This document shows positions 54,055-63,761 of a stretch of DNA of 64,000 bases, one piece after another. The stretch spans positions 2,542,001-2,606,000 of the forward strand of contig NZ_AP031500.1 in NCBI RefSeq assembly GCF_042847215.1. The letters are read 5' to 3'. The notes under the pieces are model-generated. The model searched no databases and was not told the DNA's origin. It saw nothing but the letters and a program-made list of their open reading frames with translations. This stretch comes from Gilvimarinus japonicus. GTDB taxonomy: Bacteria; Pseudomonadota; Gammaproteobacteria; Pseudomonadales; Cellvibrionaceae. A program made the translations under genes and the position numbers. Positions within the stretch are counted from its first letter, which is position 1. Every line of letters begins with the position of its first letter.

Positions 54055-54945
54055 TTAATTCGCACAAGAGCCTTGGTTAATCCACACATCCCACTGACCA
54101 TCGTGATCGGTTGGCGTGTCACCACGAGTCCACCACTTAGCCTCAAAGCGGCTGTCGTTGTAGCGCACTTGATCACCTTGGGTGTAAGTATCTCCAGTGC
54201 TCCAGTTTGGAATACCCACACAGGTATTACCGCTATCCGAGCTTGAAGACGAGCTGCTGGATGAAACCGAAGAGCTAGACGAGTTTGAGCTGCTTGAAGA
54301 GCTCGTGTTACCACCACTGAACATTACATCGACACAGGCGTAAAACGCCTCTGGGCTGTCAGAGCGTTGCCAAACCGCGTATACCACATGACGGCCGTTG
54401 CGCGCCGGCAAGCTTACCGTATGCGAGGGGTAATGCTCGGCCGCTTCAGGAGGGGTTTCCACCATAAGCTCTAAATCGTCCCAACCCAAGGGCTGGCTTG
54501 GATTGTAGCCAGGCTTAGTAATGTAGTAACGATAGTATTGCGTCGCGTGGGCGGCCGAGTTGTACCAAGTAAACGTTTGCGAGCCATTGACGGGCGTCGC
54601 GACCCAATCGTTGCGGGCCAGATCCATACCACCAAACGTACCCGGATCGCCGCCTGAACACAGCTCGCCATTAGGTACCACTGAGGTGTGATTGCCACCG
54701 GCCGCCCCCTGACGAATACCGTTCCAATCGTAAAACTGCTGCGTACCACTCTCAGCTTTAGCGGCCTGACACGCTGCAGAACTCAACGTTTCGGCACCTT
54801 CTTGCTTACAGTTCCAAATACGACTCTCAGGTGAGGTAATCGTACCGTGCGCGCTAACCAGCGAGGTCGCACTAAGACTGGCGACAGTGACGCAGCCAAT
54901 CATCACACTCTTAAGCGCTTTTTGAGTAAACCATTGTGCTTTCAT
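54055..54945 (-). CDS. Secreted AA10 lytic polysaccharide monooxygenase with CBM5/12 domain
   Basis: 296 aa from ATG 54945 (GAGGG upstream). Signal peptide ends SLVSA-HGTITSPESR, so mature residue 1 is the histidine (H33) of the copper histidine brace; the second brace histidine is in GGNHTSVVPNG near 91. The AA10 domain covers about residues 33-210, then a polyserine linker (about 212-240), then a chitin-binding type 3 module (NWSTGDTYTQGDQVRYNDSR, WWTRGDTPTD). Acts outside the cell on chitin or cellulose; the module favours chitin. Polyserine linkers are typical of Cellvibrionaceae enzymes. Confidence 0.94.
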   Translation of the reverse strand: MKAQWFTQKALKSVMIGCVTVASLSATSLVSAHGTITSPESRIWNCKQEGAETLSSAACQAAKAESGTQQFYDWNGIRQGAAGGNHTSVVPNGELCSGGDPGTFGGMDLARNDWVATPVNGSQTFTWYNSAAHATQYYRYYITKPGYNPSQPLGWDDLELMVETPPEAAEHYPSHTVSLPARNGRHVVYAVWQRSDSPEAFYACVDVMFSGGNTSSSSSSNSSSSSVSSSSSSSSSDSGNTCVGIPNWSTGDTYTQGDQVRYNDSRFEAKWWTRGDTPTDHDGQWDVWINQGSCAN

Positions 54946-55107
54946 CCGTAATACCCTCTTTAACATTATCGTAACGGGACATTCATCGCTGGCATCTCTA
55001 TAAATTCCGTCCTGCCTCACTCCATCTATTGCGTCGTCATTCACGCAACTGCGCACACGCGCCTTTTTATCGCAAAAGCCCAAAAGACAACGTTGTCTAT
55101 CGCACAT

Positions 55108-55564
55108 AAAGAAAAGAGATGCGTAGCGATAAATATTGACTCCAGCCCTAACACTAAGCTCGTTTAAAGAGCTCCGCCTCTGACTTAGTGTCTAAACACC
55201 AAGTATTGGCATACGACTGGTTCAATACGATCAAACCACGACAGATATAATATTTCAACACAAAGGGAATTGCTTGGTATTTACTAACAGAGCCTTGCTG
55301 GCACGCAAAAACACTAAAAACAGGATAATCGCGCCAAAACGTGAGCCACGTAACAAAGTGAACGGGGTAGTGTCACAGTTCTGCCCACTACTAATACCTA
55401 ATTCCAATTAAAATAAAACTTTTTATTTCAGAAAAAGATAATTATTTTTGGAATAAAAAGCATTAACGCTAATTCACATTTAAAATATAAAGCCCCTAGT
55501 GCCGGTAAATCTTTAAGCCCGCCCCTACATTATCTGCCGCGATGACATAAACACCTAGATTCGG
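55108..55564. other. Spacer between LPMO and apbC
   Basis: No gene seen. It contains an inverted repeat ACACTAAG...CTTAGTGT (about 55153-55192) with inner GCTC/GAGC, which could be a hairpin in the LPMO leader or upstream region, and an AT-rich stretch 55400-55490. Confidence 0.45.
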
Positions 55565-56656
55565 TTAGTCATCCACCGCATCAAAAATAGGCGCAGGAGC
55601 CGCTTGAGTGTTCTCTTGCCACAAACGCGCCGCCATTTTTAACGCAATACTCCGGTACGCTTGGGCGGCATCGCCGTCGGGCTCGGCGACCACCGAGGGC
55701 ACGCCGCTATCGGCTTGTTCGCGCACCGCCAAAGACAAAGGCAGCGCACCAAGTAGTGAGGTATCGTAGTCTCGGGCGATACGCTCGCCACCACCGGCGC
55801 CAAATATGGCCTCTTCATGACCGCAGTTGCTGCACACGTGGGTCGCCATATTTTCAATCACACCCAACACGGGCACATTCACCTTGCGGAACATCTCAAT
55901 GCCTTTGACCGCATCCAACAGCGCGATATCTTGCGGGGTGGTGACAATCACGGCACCAGTGACCGGCACACTTTGCGAGAGCGTTAGGGCGATGTCGCCA
56001 GTGCCAGGTGGCATATCGATAATTAAATAATCCACGTCGTCCCAGCGGGTTTGACTCAGCAATTGTTTTAGCGCGCCACTGACCATAGGGCCACGCCAGA
56101 CCATCGGGGTTTGCTCAGTCACCAAGTACCCCATCGAGATTGTCTGCAAGCCATGGGCCTCAATGGGCACCATTTGTTGCGCTTTGCCCTCACCCACAAT
56201 TTGTGGGCGGCGCTGGCCTACCCCCAACATTTGCGGCTGGCTTGGGCCGTAAATATCCGCGTCCAAAACACCCACACGGGCCCCCTGCGCCGCGAGAGCC
56301 AAAGCCAAATTCGCCGCGGTGGTGGATTTACCAACCCCGCCTTTACCCGAGGCCACCGCGATAATATTTTTAACCCCCGGCACCGCTTGGGCACTATTGG
56401 CCGCCGGGTGCGCCGCTACGCTCCAACGCAAGTCGAGGTCTACCGCGTCAACGCCATCCAGCGCCATTAACGCTCGCTGCACTTGCTCCGCAAGGCGCTC
56501 GTCGGTCGCGGCCGGATATCCCAGCGCCAGACTCACCTGAACCTTGCCGCCCGCTACGCTCAACGACTCTACCGCCCCTAAGCTATCGAGGCTGGCGCCA
56601 TTGTAGGGATCGGCTAAAGCGCCGAGTACACGTGCAATTTCGGTTTGGTCAGTCAT
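55565..56656 (-). CDS. apbC: Iron-sulfur carrier ATPase ApbC/Mrp
   Basis: 363 aa from ATG 56656. An N-terminal DUF59/MIP18 domain (about 1-85) precedes the P-loop ATPase with deviant Walker A GKGGVGKSTTAANLALAL near 109-126, DADIYGPSQP and IIDMPPGTGD; the cluster-binding pair is in HVCSNCGHEE. Transfers Fe-S clusters to apoproteins. Divergent from metG, a conserved arrangement. Confidence 0.93.
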   Translation of the reverse strand: MTDQTEIARVLGALADPYNGASLDSLGAVESLSVAGGKVQVSLALGYPAATDERLAEQVQRALMALDGVDAVDLDLRWSVAAHPAANSAQAVPGVKNIIAVASGKGGVGKSTTAANLALALAAQGARVGVLDADIYGPSQPQMLGVGQRRPQIVGEGKAQQMVPIEAHGLQTISMGYLVTEQTPMVWRGPMVSGALKQLLSQTRWDDVDYLIIDMPPGTGDIALTLSQSVPVTGAVIVTTPQDIALLDAVKGIEMFRKVNVPVLGVIENMATHVCSNCGHEEAIFGAGGGERIARDYDTSLLGALPLSLAVREQADSGVPSVVAEPDGDAAQAYRSIALKMAARLWQENTQAAPAPIFDAVDD

Positions 56657-56899
56657 GGCTTTGGTAACCTCTGGCAAGCGCTCTGATAAGTAACTGTGCC
56701 CTATTGGTGGGGGCACAGTTGTAAAATCCAACCATCAGTAACGTAAACCCCTGAAACGCCGCGCAAAAAAGGGATGAAAATGGTATAGTACCGCTCCATT
56801 TTTGCCCCCGCCGCCCACCTGCGGCAAGGCTTTTTACGACGGCTAACGCGGCCCATACGCTGCGGGCTACCGCCACTAACGAGAGTAGATGTCGAGACT

Positions 56900-58918
56900 A
56901 TGACCACACGCCGCAAGATTATGGTAACCAGCGCATTGCCTTACGCCAATGGCGAGTTGCACCTGGGCCATATTATGGAGCAGATCCAAACCGATATCTG
57001 GGTGAGGTTTCAAAACCTGCGCGGTCACGAGTGCCATTACTTTTGCGCCGACGATGCTCACGGCACCGCCATTACCCTCAAGGCCGAAGAGCAAGGCATT
57101 AGCCCGCAAGAGCACATCGAGAATATGCACGCGGCGCACCTCGAAGTCTCGCAAGGCTTTTTAATCGGTCACGACAATTACTACAGCACGCACTCAAGTG
57201 AAAACCGCGAGCTGGCCGAGCAAATCTACACCAAGCTCGAGGCCAACGGCCATATTGCCCAGCGCTCGATTGTGCAGGCGTTTGACCCCGAAAAGCGGCT
57301 GTTTTTGGCCGACCGCTACATTAAAGGCACCTGCCCTAAGTGCAAAACTGACGACCAATACGGCGATAACTGCGAAGCCTGCGGCGCCACCTACGCGCCG
57401 ATGGACCTAATTGACCCGGTTTCCGCCTTAACCGGCGCAACCCCAGTGCCCAAAGAGTCCGAGCATTTTTTCTTTAAGCTGCCAGAGTTTTCAGACTTTT
57501 TAAAGCAGTGGACCCGCGCCGGTCACTTGCAAGATGAGGTGGCCAACAAAGTGGCCGAATGGCTCGACGCCGACCTACAAGAGTGGGATATCTCGCGCGA
57601 TGCGCCCTACTTTGGCTTTGAAATTCCGGGCCACCCGAACAAATATTTTTACGTCTGGCTGGACGCACCAATTGGCTACATCGCCAGCTTAAAAAACTTT
57701 GCCGACAAAAACGGCATTGACTGGCAAGAATACTGGCGCCCCGACTCCAGCGCTGAGGTGCACCATTTTATTGGCAAAGACATCGTCAACTTTCACGCCT
57801 TGTTTTGGCCGGCTATGCTGCACTCAGCCAATATGCGCACGCCCACCAAGGTGAATGTACACGGCTTTGTTACCGTCAACGGCAAAAAGATGTCCAAGTC
57901 GCGCGGCACCTTCATTAACGGTCAGACCTACTTAAAATACTTAGATCCTGAATATTTGCGCTACTATTTTGCCGCCAAGCTCACCGCCAACGTCGACGAT
58001 TTAGACTTAAATCTCGACGATTTTGTGCAGCGGGTAAACTCCGACTTAGTCGGCAAAGTGGTGAATATTGCCAGCCGCACCGCTAAGTTTGTCAGCAAAG
58101 CCGGCGGCGAACTCGCCCCCGCACCGGCCGATGCCGAGCTATGGCAGCGCTTTGTTGACGCCAGCGAGAGCATTGCCGCCCACTACGAGGCGCGTAGTTT
58201 TTCTAAAGCGATGCGCGAGATTATGGCGCTGGCCGATGCCGCCAATGAATATATCGCAGCGGCAGCCCCTTGGACGCTAGCCAAAGAACCCGGCCACGAA
58301 CAAGAAGTTCAGGACGTTTGTAGCCTTGGCATCAACATGTTCCGCGCACTGATGATTTACCTTAAGCCAGTATTACCCGAGCTTAGTAAACGCGCCGAAG
58401 ACTTTTTGGGCGAAACCCTCGACTGGAGCAGCGCACCTGGTTACCGCACGGGCCGCATCAATGCTTTTAAGCCGCTGTTACAGCGCATTGATAAAGACAA
58501 GGTAGACGCCATGATAGAGGCCAGCAAAGAAGAGGCGGCCGAACAAGCCAAGCCCGCCGCCACCGGCCCATTAGCCGATGAGCCTATTGCCGATGAAATC
58601 GAATTTGGCGACTTTGCCAAAGTTGATATGCGCGTGGCGCGCATCGTTAAGGCACAACACGTTGCAGGCGCCGATAAGCTGCTGCAGTTAACACTGGATG
58701 TTGGCGGCGAAACCCGCAACGTATTCTCGGGCATTAAGGCCGCGTATCAACCAGAAGACTTAGAGGGCCGCTTAACCGTGATGGTCGCCAACCTCAAGCC
58801 GCGCAAGATGAAGTTTGGTCTGTCAGAAGGTATGGTGCTGGCCGCCGGCCCTGGTGGCAGCGAAATTTATCTATTAGAGCCCGACAGCGGCTCCAAGCCT
58901 GGGCAACGAGTAATGTAG
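56900..58918 (+). CDS. metG: Methionyl-tRNA synthetase MetG
   Basis: 672 aa. HIGH motif as HLGH near 21-24 in ALPYANGELHLGHIMEQ; zinc knuckle CPKCKTDDQYGDNCEACG near 145; KMSKS as KKMSKSRGTF near 333; C-terminal tRNA-binding (EMAP-II-like) domain from about 570 (FAKVDMRVARIVKAQHV). Charges tRNA-Met in the cytoplasm. The final residues QRVM follow the domain directly. Confidence 0.97.
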   Translation: MTTRRKIMVTSALPYANGELHLGHIMEQIQTDIWVRFQNLRGHECHYFCADDAHGTAITLKAEEQGISPQEHIENMHAAHLEVSQGFLIGHDNYYSTHSSENRELAEQIYTKLEANGHIAQRSIVQAFDPEKRLFLADRYIKGTCPKCKTDDQYGDNCEACGATYAPMDLIDPVSALTGATPVPKESEHFFFKLPEFSDFLKQWTRAGHLQDEVANKVAEWLDADLQEWDISRDAPYFGFEIPGHPNKYFYVWLDAPIGYIASLKNFADKNGIDWQEYWRPDSSAEVHHFIGKDIVNFHALFWPAMLHSANMRTPTKVNVHGFVTVNGKKMSKSRGTFINGQTYLKYLDPEYLRYYFAAKLTANVDDLDLNLDDFVQRVNSDLVGKVVNIASRTAKFVSKAGGELAPAPADAELWQRFVDASESIAAHYEARSFSKAMREIMALADAANEYIAAAAPWTLAKEPGHEQEVQDVCSLGINMFRALMIYLKPVLPELSKRAEDFLGETLDWSSAPGYRTGRINAFKPLLQRIDKDKVDAMIEASKEEAAEQAKPAATGPLADEPIADEIEFGDFAKVDMRVARIVKAQHVAGADKLLQLTLDVGGETRNVFSGIKAAYQPEDLEGRLTVMVANLKPRKMKFGLSEGMVLAAGPGGSEIYLLEPDSGSKPGQRVM

Positions 58919-59112
58919 AGGTTGCGGATGACGGGGAACGGTACAAAGACCGTACTCCGCTCGCCGCAACCCGTACTCGCAAACCATTTATAAGCATATG
59001 CCCAATCAACCTAATTGAGAATGGGTTTTATATTGAACCGTAGGGGTCGCATCACGGATAATGCGCCTTTAGCGCCGGTAGCCCGGCCTGCGGACGACTT
59101 GAGGGGAACAGT

Positions 59113-59688
59113 GTGACCGAACTTGCGGTTATCTTGCTCAGCGCGATCCTAGTGAACAACTTTGTGTTGGTTCAGTTTCTGGGTTTGTGTCCGTTTATGG
59201 GGGTTTCTAACAAATTAGAAACCGCCATCGGTATGGCGAGCGCCACCACCTTTGTTCTCACCCTGGCCTCTATTTGCAGCTATTTAGTCGCCACCTGGGT
59301 GCTGCAGCCCTTGGGGCTGGAGTACATGCGCACCATCAGTTTTATTCTGGTGATCGCCGTGGTGGTGCAGCTGGCCAAAATGTTTATCGAAAAAACCAGC
59401 CCACTGCTGTATCGCGTGCTGGGTGTGTTTTTGCCGCTCATTACCACCAACTGCGCGGTATTGGGTGTCGCCTTGCAAAACACGCAAAAAGCCCACAATT
59501 TTATGGAGTCCACCCTGTTTGGGTTTGGTGCTGCGCTGGGTTTTTCACTGGTGCTGATTTTATTTTCTGCTATGCGCGAGCGTTTAGCGGTCGCCGATGT
59601 ACCCTTGCCTTTTAAAGGGGCCGCTATCGGCATGATTACCGCAGGCTTAATGTCGCTCGCCTTTATGGGGTTCGGCGGTTTGGTTTAA
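59113..59688 (+). CDS. rsxA: Ion-translocating electron transport complex subunit RsxA/RnfA
   Basis: 191 aa, six helices. GTG start with GAGGGG 8 bases upstream. ILVNNFVLVQFLGLCPFMGVS and FLPLITTNCAVLGVALQN are family signatures; NNF/FLG and TTNC motifs mark the two inverted halves with Fe-S-binding cysteines. First gene of the rsx operon, whose complex couples ferredoxin and NADH redox to ion flow or reduces SoxR. Confidence 0.95.
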   Translation: MTELAVILLSAILVNNFVLVQFLGLCPFMGVSNKLETAIGMASATTFVLTLASICSYLVATWVLQPLGLEYMRTISFILVIAVVVQLAKMFIEKTSPLLYRVLGVFLPLITTNCAVLGVALQNTQKAHNFMESTLFGFGAALGFSLVLILFSAMRERLAVADVPLPFKGAAIGMITAGLMSLAFMGFGGLV

Positions 59689-59706
59689 CCCACCGCGTTG
59701 CTATCT

Positions 59707-60345
59707 ATGTTTGAAACCATTGCACAACATCCCATTGCCTCGGCGCTGATCGCCCTGATCGGCCTCGCGCTCGTATTTGGCGCACTGCTGGGTTACGCCG
59801 CCGTCCGCTTTAAAGTGGAGGGCGACCCGCTGGTCGAACAAATCGACACACTGCTACCGCAAACGCAGTGCGGCCAATGCGGTTACCCCGGCTGCAAGCC
59901 TTATGCGCAAGCGATTGCCAACGGCGATGCCATCAACAAGTGCCCGCCCGGTGGCCAAACCACCATCAACGAGCTGGCCGATTTGCTGGACGTTGAAGCG
60001 CCGACACTGGATGAAGAACACGGCGAAGAGTCCGACGTACCCACGGTGGCCTTTATTCGCGAAGACGAATGCATCGGCTGCACTAAGTGTATTCAGGCCT
60101 GCCCCATGGACGCTATTTTGGGCGCTGCCAAACAAATGCACACAGTGATTGCCGATGAGTGCACCGGCTGCGACCTGTGCGTAGAGCCCTGCCCGGTGGA
60201 TTGTATCGATATGATTCCCGTGGCGTCCGGCATTCGCGAGTGGAGCTGGGATTTGCCCGCGGCAAGCCACGAGCAAGCCGCCAACTTGATTGCGACCGAT
60301 ACCGGTCGCGGTCACACGCAAAGTAATACAGGTGAAGCCGCCTAA
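59707..60345 (+). CDS. rsxB: Electron transport complex subunit RsxB/RnfB
   Basis: 212 aa from ATG 59707. One N-terminal helix (residues 7-30), then a four-cysteine FeS domain CGQCGYPGCKPYA, and two [4Fe-4S] ferredoxin motifs CIGCTKCIQACPMD and CTGCDLCVEPCPVDC. It passes electrons from ferredoxin to the other subunits. Overlaps rsxC (TAATG). Confidence 0.95.
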   Translation: MFETIAQHPIASALIALIGLALVFGALLGYAAVRFKVEGDPLVEQIDTLLPQTQCGQCGYPGCKPYAQAIANGDAINKCPPGGQTTINELADLLDVEAPTLDEEHGEESDVPTVAFIREDECIGCTKCIQACPMDAILGAAKQMHTVIADECTGCDLCVEPCPVDCIDMIPVASGIREWSWDLPAASHEQAANLIATDTGRGHTQSNTGEAA

Positions 60346-62657
60346 TGACGCAGTTGATCAAAGTCTGGGATATTCCCGGTGGCGTACACCCGCCCGAAAA
60401 CAAAGCGCAGTCGCTGACCGAGCCGCTAACGCCACTGGCGATAGCGCCGCAGTTAATTCTACCGCTCAATCAGCATATTGGCGCACCGGCTAAAGTATTA
60501 GTCGAGGTAGGCCAAAAAGTATTGGGCGGGCAACTGCTGGCCGAAGCCGACGGTGTGTTTAGCGCCCACGTGCACGCCCCCACCTCGGGCACCGTGGCCG
60601 CGATTGTCGAGCACGTGGTACCGCACCCTTCGGGCATGACCGACACCTGCGTTATTTTAGACACCGATGGCGACGACCACTGGTTAGCACTGGATGAGGC
60701 GCCCGAGTACCAAAGCCTTGATAAAACCGCACTGCTTGCGCGCGTGCGCGCCGCCGGTATTGCCGGACTGGGCGGCGCTGGGTTCCCCACGGCGGTAAAA
60801 CTCAACCCGCGCGCCAATCAAGTGATCGACACCCTGATTATCAACGGCACCGAGTGTGAGCCCTACATCACCGCCGACGATATTTTGATGCAAAACCGTG
60901 CCGACGAGGTCATCGCCGGCACGCAAATTTTAAGTAAGCTATTGGGTGAGCCGGGCCGTGTTGTCATCGGCATAGAAGACAATAAGCCAGAGGCAATATC
61001 GACCCTGCGTGAAGCGGCCAAAGGCACCACCATTGAAGTGGTGAGCTTCCCCACCAAGTACCCGTCCGGTGGCGAAAAGCAGCTCATTCAAATTCTTACC
61101 GGGCGCGAAGTGCCTGCCGGCCAAATTCCCGCCAGCATTGGCATTGTCTGCCAAAACGTCGGCACCACTGCGGCAGTGTATCGCGCTGTGCGTTTTGGCG
61201 AGCCTTTGGTAAAACGCATTACCACGGTCGTGGGCGAGGCGCTCAACACTCAGCGCAACGTTGAGGTGCTACTGGGCACGCCGATTCGGTTTGTGTTGGA
61301 GCAACACGGCTTTAACGAGAAAAAAGCCTCGCGTTTAGTGATGGGCGGGCCGATGATGGGCTTCTCGCTGCCGGACACCTCGGTGCCGTTGGTCAAAACC
61401 ACCAACTGCATTTTGGCGCCGACCCGCAAAGAGCTACCCGCACCCTCGCCGGCGCAGGCATGTATTCGTTGTGGCATGTGCGCCGAGGCATGCCCGGCCG
61501 ACTTACTGCCCCAACAGTTGTTTTGGTACGCCCAGAGCGAAGATTTAGAAAAGCTCGAGGCGCACAACTTATTTGACTGCATTGAGTGCGGCGCGTGCTC
61601 GTATGTCTGCCCCAGCCATATTCCTCTGGTGCAATATTATCGCGCAGCTAAAGGTGAGATTCGCCAGCACCGGATTGACAAAGAAAAATCCGACCGCTCG
61701 CGCCGTCGCTTTGAGTTCCGCAAAGAGCGGATCGAAAAAGAAGAGGCCGAAAAAGAAGCCAAGCGCCTTGCCCGTAAAAAAGCGGCCGAAGCGGCGAAAA
61801 AGAAACTCGCCGAACAAAAAGCGGCCACACCAACGGCAGGCGATAGCGCAACACCAGCCGCGCAGCCCAGTGCGGTTGATAACGACAAACAACGTGCCAA
61901 ACTCGAACGACTTGTGGCCGCCGCCGAAGACAGCTTAAAGCAGGCGCAAAAACCGCAGGACGACGCGACCGATGAGCAGCTAGAAAAACAGCAAGCGCGC
62001 ATTAAACAGGCCGAGGTTAAACTCGCCGGGGCGCGGGATAAGCTGGCAGCATTAGGCGCAGCGCCCAGCAAGCCCGCCGCTGCGACGGAACCTGCGTCAA
62101 CCCCAAAACCGGCAACCGACGATCCGGTCAGTGCCGCGATCGAACGCGCGAAAGCCAAAGCGACTATGAGCCCCGAGGAAAAACTGCGCTCTTCGCTGGA
62201 GTCCTTATACAAGCGCTTAGCCAAAGCCGAAGACAAAGCCCGCGAGGCACGCGAGCAAGAGTCGGATAAAGCCGAAGCGTTAGAACAAGGCGTGGCCAAA
62301 TTGAAAGAGAAAATTGCCAGCAGCCAAAAAGAGTTGGACGAGCTGACCCCCACAAGCGTTGCCGAGCCGACGCCACGGGACCCGTCTACATCTGACACAA
62401 CAGCTGATGCCGCCAGCAGCGCTATCGAAAAAGCCAAAGCACGCGCGGCAGCCATGAGTACCATGAGCGTTGCCGACAAACTGCGCAATCAAGTGGATTC
62501 GCTGGAAGCTCGCTTGGAAAAGTCGCGCGCCCGCCTAGCCAAAGCCGAGGCGGATAACGACGACAACATCGACGCCTTTAAAAGCGGCGTGGAAAAGCTC
62601 GAAATTAAACTGGCCGCGACCCGCGAACAGCTGTCCGAACACAACGAGCAAGCCTAA
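60345..62657 (+). CDS. rsxC: Electron transport complex subunit RsxC/RnfC with long repetitive C-terminal tail
   Basis: 770 aa. Core domains to about residue 430: GGVHPPENK, GLGGAGFPTAVK with the NADH/FMN fold, and two [4Fe-4S] motifs CIRCGMCAEACP (372) and CIECGACSYVCP (411). From about 440 a charged Ala/Lys/Glu-rich coiled coil runs to the end. It contains two similar units of about 75 residues, one starting SAAIERAKAKATMSPEEKLR (near 600) and one starting SAIEKAKARAAAMSTMSVAD (near 695). Such tails are known in gammaproteobacterial RnfC but vary in length. Confidence 0.93.
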   Translation: MTQLIKVWDIPGGVHPPENKAQSLTEPLTPLAIAPQLILPLNQHIGAPAKVLVEVGQKVLGGQLLAEADGVFSAHVHAPTSGTVAAIVEHVVPHPSGMTDTCVILDTDGDDHWLALDEAPEYQSLDKTALLARVRAAGIAGLGGAGFPTAVKLNPRANQVIDTLIINGTECEPYITADDILMQNRADEVIAGTQILSKLLGEPGRVVIGIEDNKPEAISTLREAAKGTTIEVVSFPTKYPSGGEKQLIQILTGREVPAGQIPASIGIVCQNVGTTAAVYRAVRFGEPLVKRITTVVGEALNTQRNVEVLLGTPIRFVLEQHGFNEKKASRLVMGGPMMGFSLPDTSVPLVKTTNCILAPTRKELPAPSPAQACIRCGMCAEACPADLLPQQLFWYAQSEDLEKLEAHNLFDCIECGACSYVCPSHIPLVQYYRAAKGEIRQHRIDKEKSDRSRRRFEFRKERIEKEEAEKEAKRLARKKAAEAAKKKLAEQKAATPTAGDSATPAAQPSAVDNDKQRAKLERLVAAAEDSLKQAQKPQDDATDEQLEKQQARIKQAEVKLAGARDKLAALGAAPSKPAAATEPASTPKPATDDPVSAAIERAKAKATMSPEEKLRSSLESLYKRLAKAEDKAREAREQESDKAEALEQGVAKLKEKIASSQKELDELTPTSVAEPTPRDPSTSDTTADAASSAIEKAKARAAAMSTMSVADKLRNQVDSLEARLEKSRARLAKAEADNDDNIDAFKSGVEKLEIKLAATREQLSEHNEQA

Positions 62658-62708
62658 CCATTAAGGCGTAGGCTTTATAGGTTTAGCCTTTAACCGACGG
62701 AACACACC

Positions 62709-63761
62709 ATGGCACTGACACGCATCACATCACCGCATACGCACCGGGCCTTAGGCACCGGTCAGGTCATGCGCACCGTGGTTATGGCGACGTTGCCAGG
62801 GCTGGCCGTGCTGACGTACTTTTTTGGTATCGGCGCTTTGCACAATGTGGTGCTGGCCAGTGCCGTCTGTATGGGCTTGGAAGCGGCCATTATGGCGCTG
62901 CGCGGCCGGCCCGTACTGTTTTACTTACGCGATTGCAGCGCGCTGGTTACCGGCGTTTTGCTCGGTTTAGCGTTACCGCCCTACTGCCCTTGGTGGCTTG
63001 TCGTGGTGGGTAGCTTTTGCGCCATTGTCCTGGCCAAACAACTGTACGGCGGTATGGGGTTTAACCCGTTTAACCCGGCCATGGTCGCCTACGTTATTTT
63101 GCTGATCTCGTTTCCATTGCAAATGAGCCAGTGGGCCGCGCCCATGGATGTAGGTGGCCACACACCAACATTAATCGAGGCGCTAAAACAAATTTGGGCC
63201 GGCACGGCCATTGACGGTTACACCGCCGCGACCCCACTGGATACCGTAAAACAAAACAGCTCGTTGATGCTCGACAGTGTTTACCTACAAGACCCCGTAC
63301 TCGCCGCCGGCCAGTTTGCCGGTGCCGGCTGGGAGTGGGCCAATGTCGCCTTTTTAGTTGGTGGCGTTTACTTATTGTACCGCCGTATTTTTACCTGGCA
63401 CGCGCCCGTTAGTATGCTTGCCGCGCTAGCCCTGATGGCGGTTATTTTTTACGATGGCGGCAGCTCAAGCAGCGGTGGCTCGGCTTTGTTTCATTTGTTT
63501 TCGGGTGCCACCATGCTCGGGGCGTTCTTTATCGTCACCGACCCGGTCAGCTCGGCGGTAAGTAATCGCGGCCGATTGATCTACGGTGCCAGCATCGGCG
63601 TACTGGTATACGTTATTCGTATTTGGGGCAACTACCCAGACGCTATCGCCTTTGCGGTGCTGCTCATGAACTTTGCCGCACCCTTTATCGATTATTACAC
63701 CGTGCCGCGCACTTACGGGCACAAGAAAAGCCAACGCGCAACCAAAAAGGCTGACCTCTAA
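62709..63761 (+). CDS. rsxD: Electron transport complex subunit RsxD/RnfD
   Basis: 350 aa, about nine helices. ATG at 62709 after GACGGAACACACC. FMN is bound covalently in the family through a threonine in the SGAT-like motif; here LFSGATMLGAFF-like residues (FHLFSGATMLGAFFIVTDPV) lie near 256-275, and DGYTAATPLDTVK near 172 matches the second conserved region. Inner membrane. Overlaps rsxG (TAATG). Confidence 0.93.
   Translation: MALTRITSPHTHRALGTGQVMRTVVMATLPGLAVLTYFFGIGALHNVVLASAVCMGLEAAIMALRGRPVLFYLRDCSALVTGVLLGLALPPYCPWWLVVVGSFCAIVLAKQLYGGMGFNPFNPAMVAYVILLISFPLQMSQWAAPMDVGGHTPTLIEALKQIWAGTAIDGYTAATPLDTVKQNSSLMLDSVYLQDPVLAAGQFAGAGWEWANVAFLVGGVYLLYRRIFTWHAPVSMLAALALMAVIFYDGGSSSSGGSALFHLFSGATMLGAFFIVTDPVSSAVSNRGRLIYGASIGVLVYVIRIWGNYPDAIAFAVLLMNFAAPFIDYYTVPRTYGHKKSQRATKKADL

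Noticed and set aside
54217..54300. Tandem repeat or CRISPR-like array
   Set aside because: Serine-codon low-complexity linker of the LPMO gene, not an array. No CRISPR array seen in the window.
61637..62488. 283-codon minus-strand frame opposite rsxC
   Set aside because: Shadow of the Ala/Lys/Glu-rich tail of rsxC; Ser/Ala-rich composition, no ribosome site.
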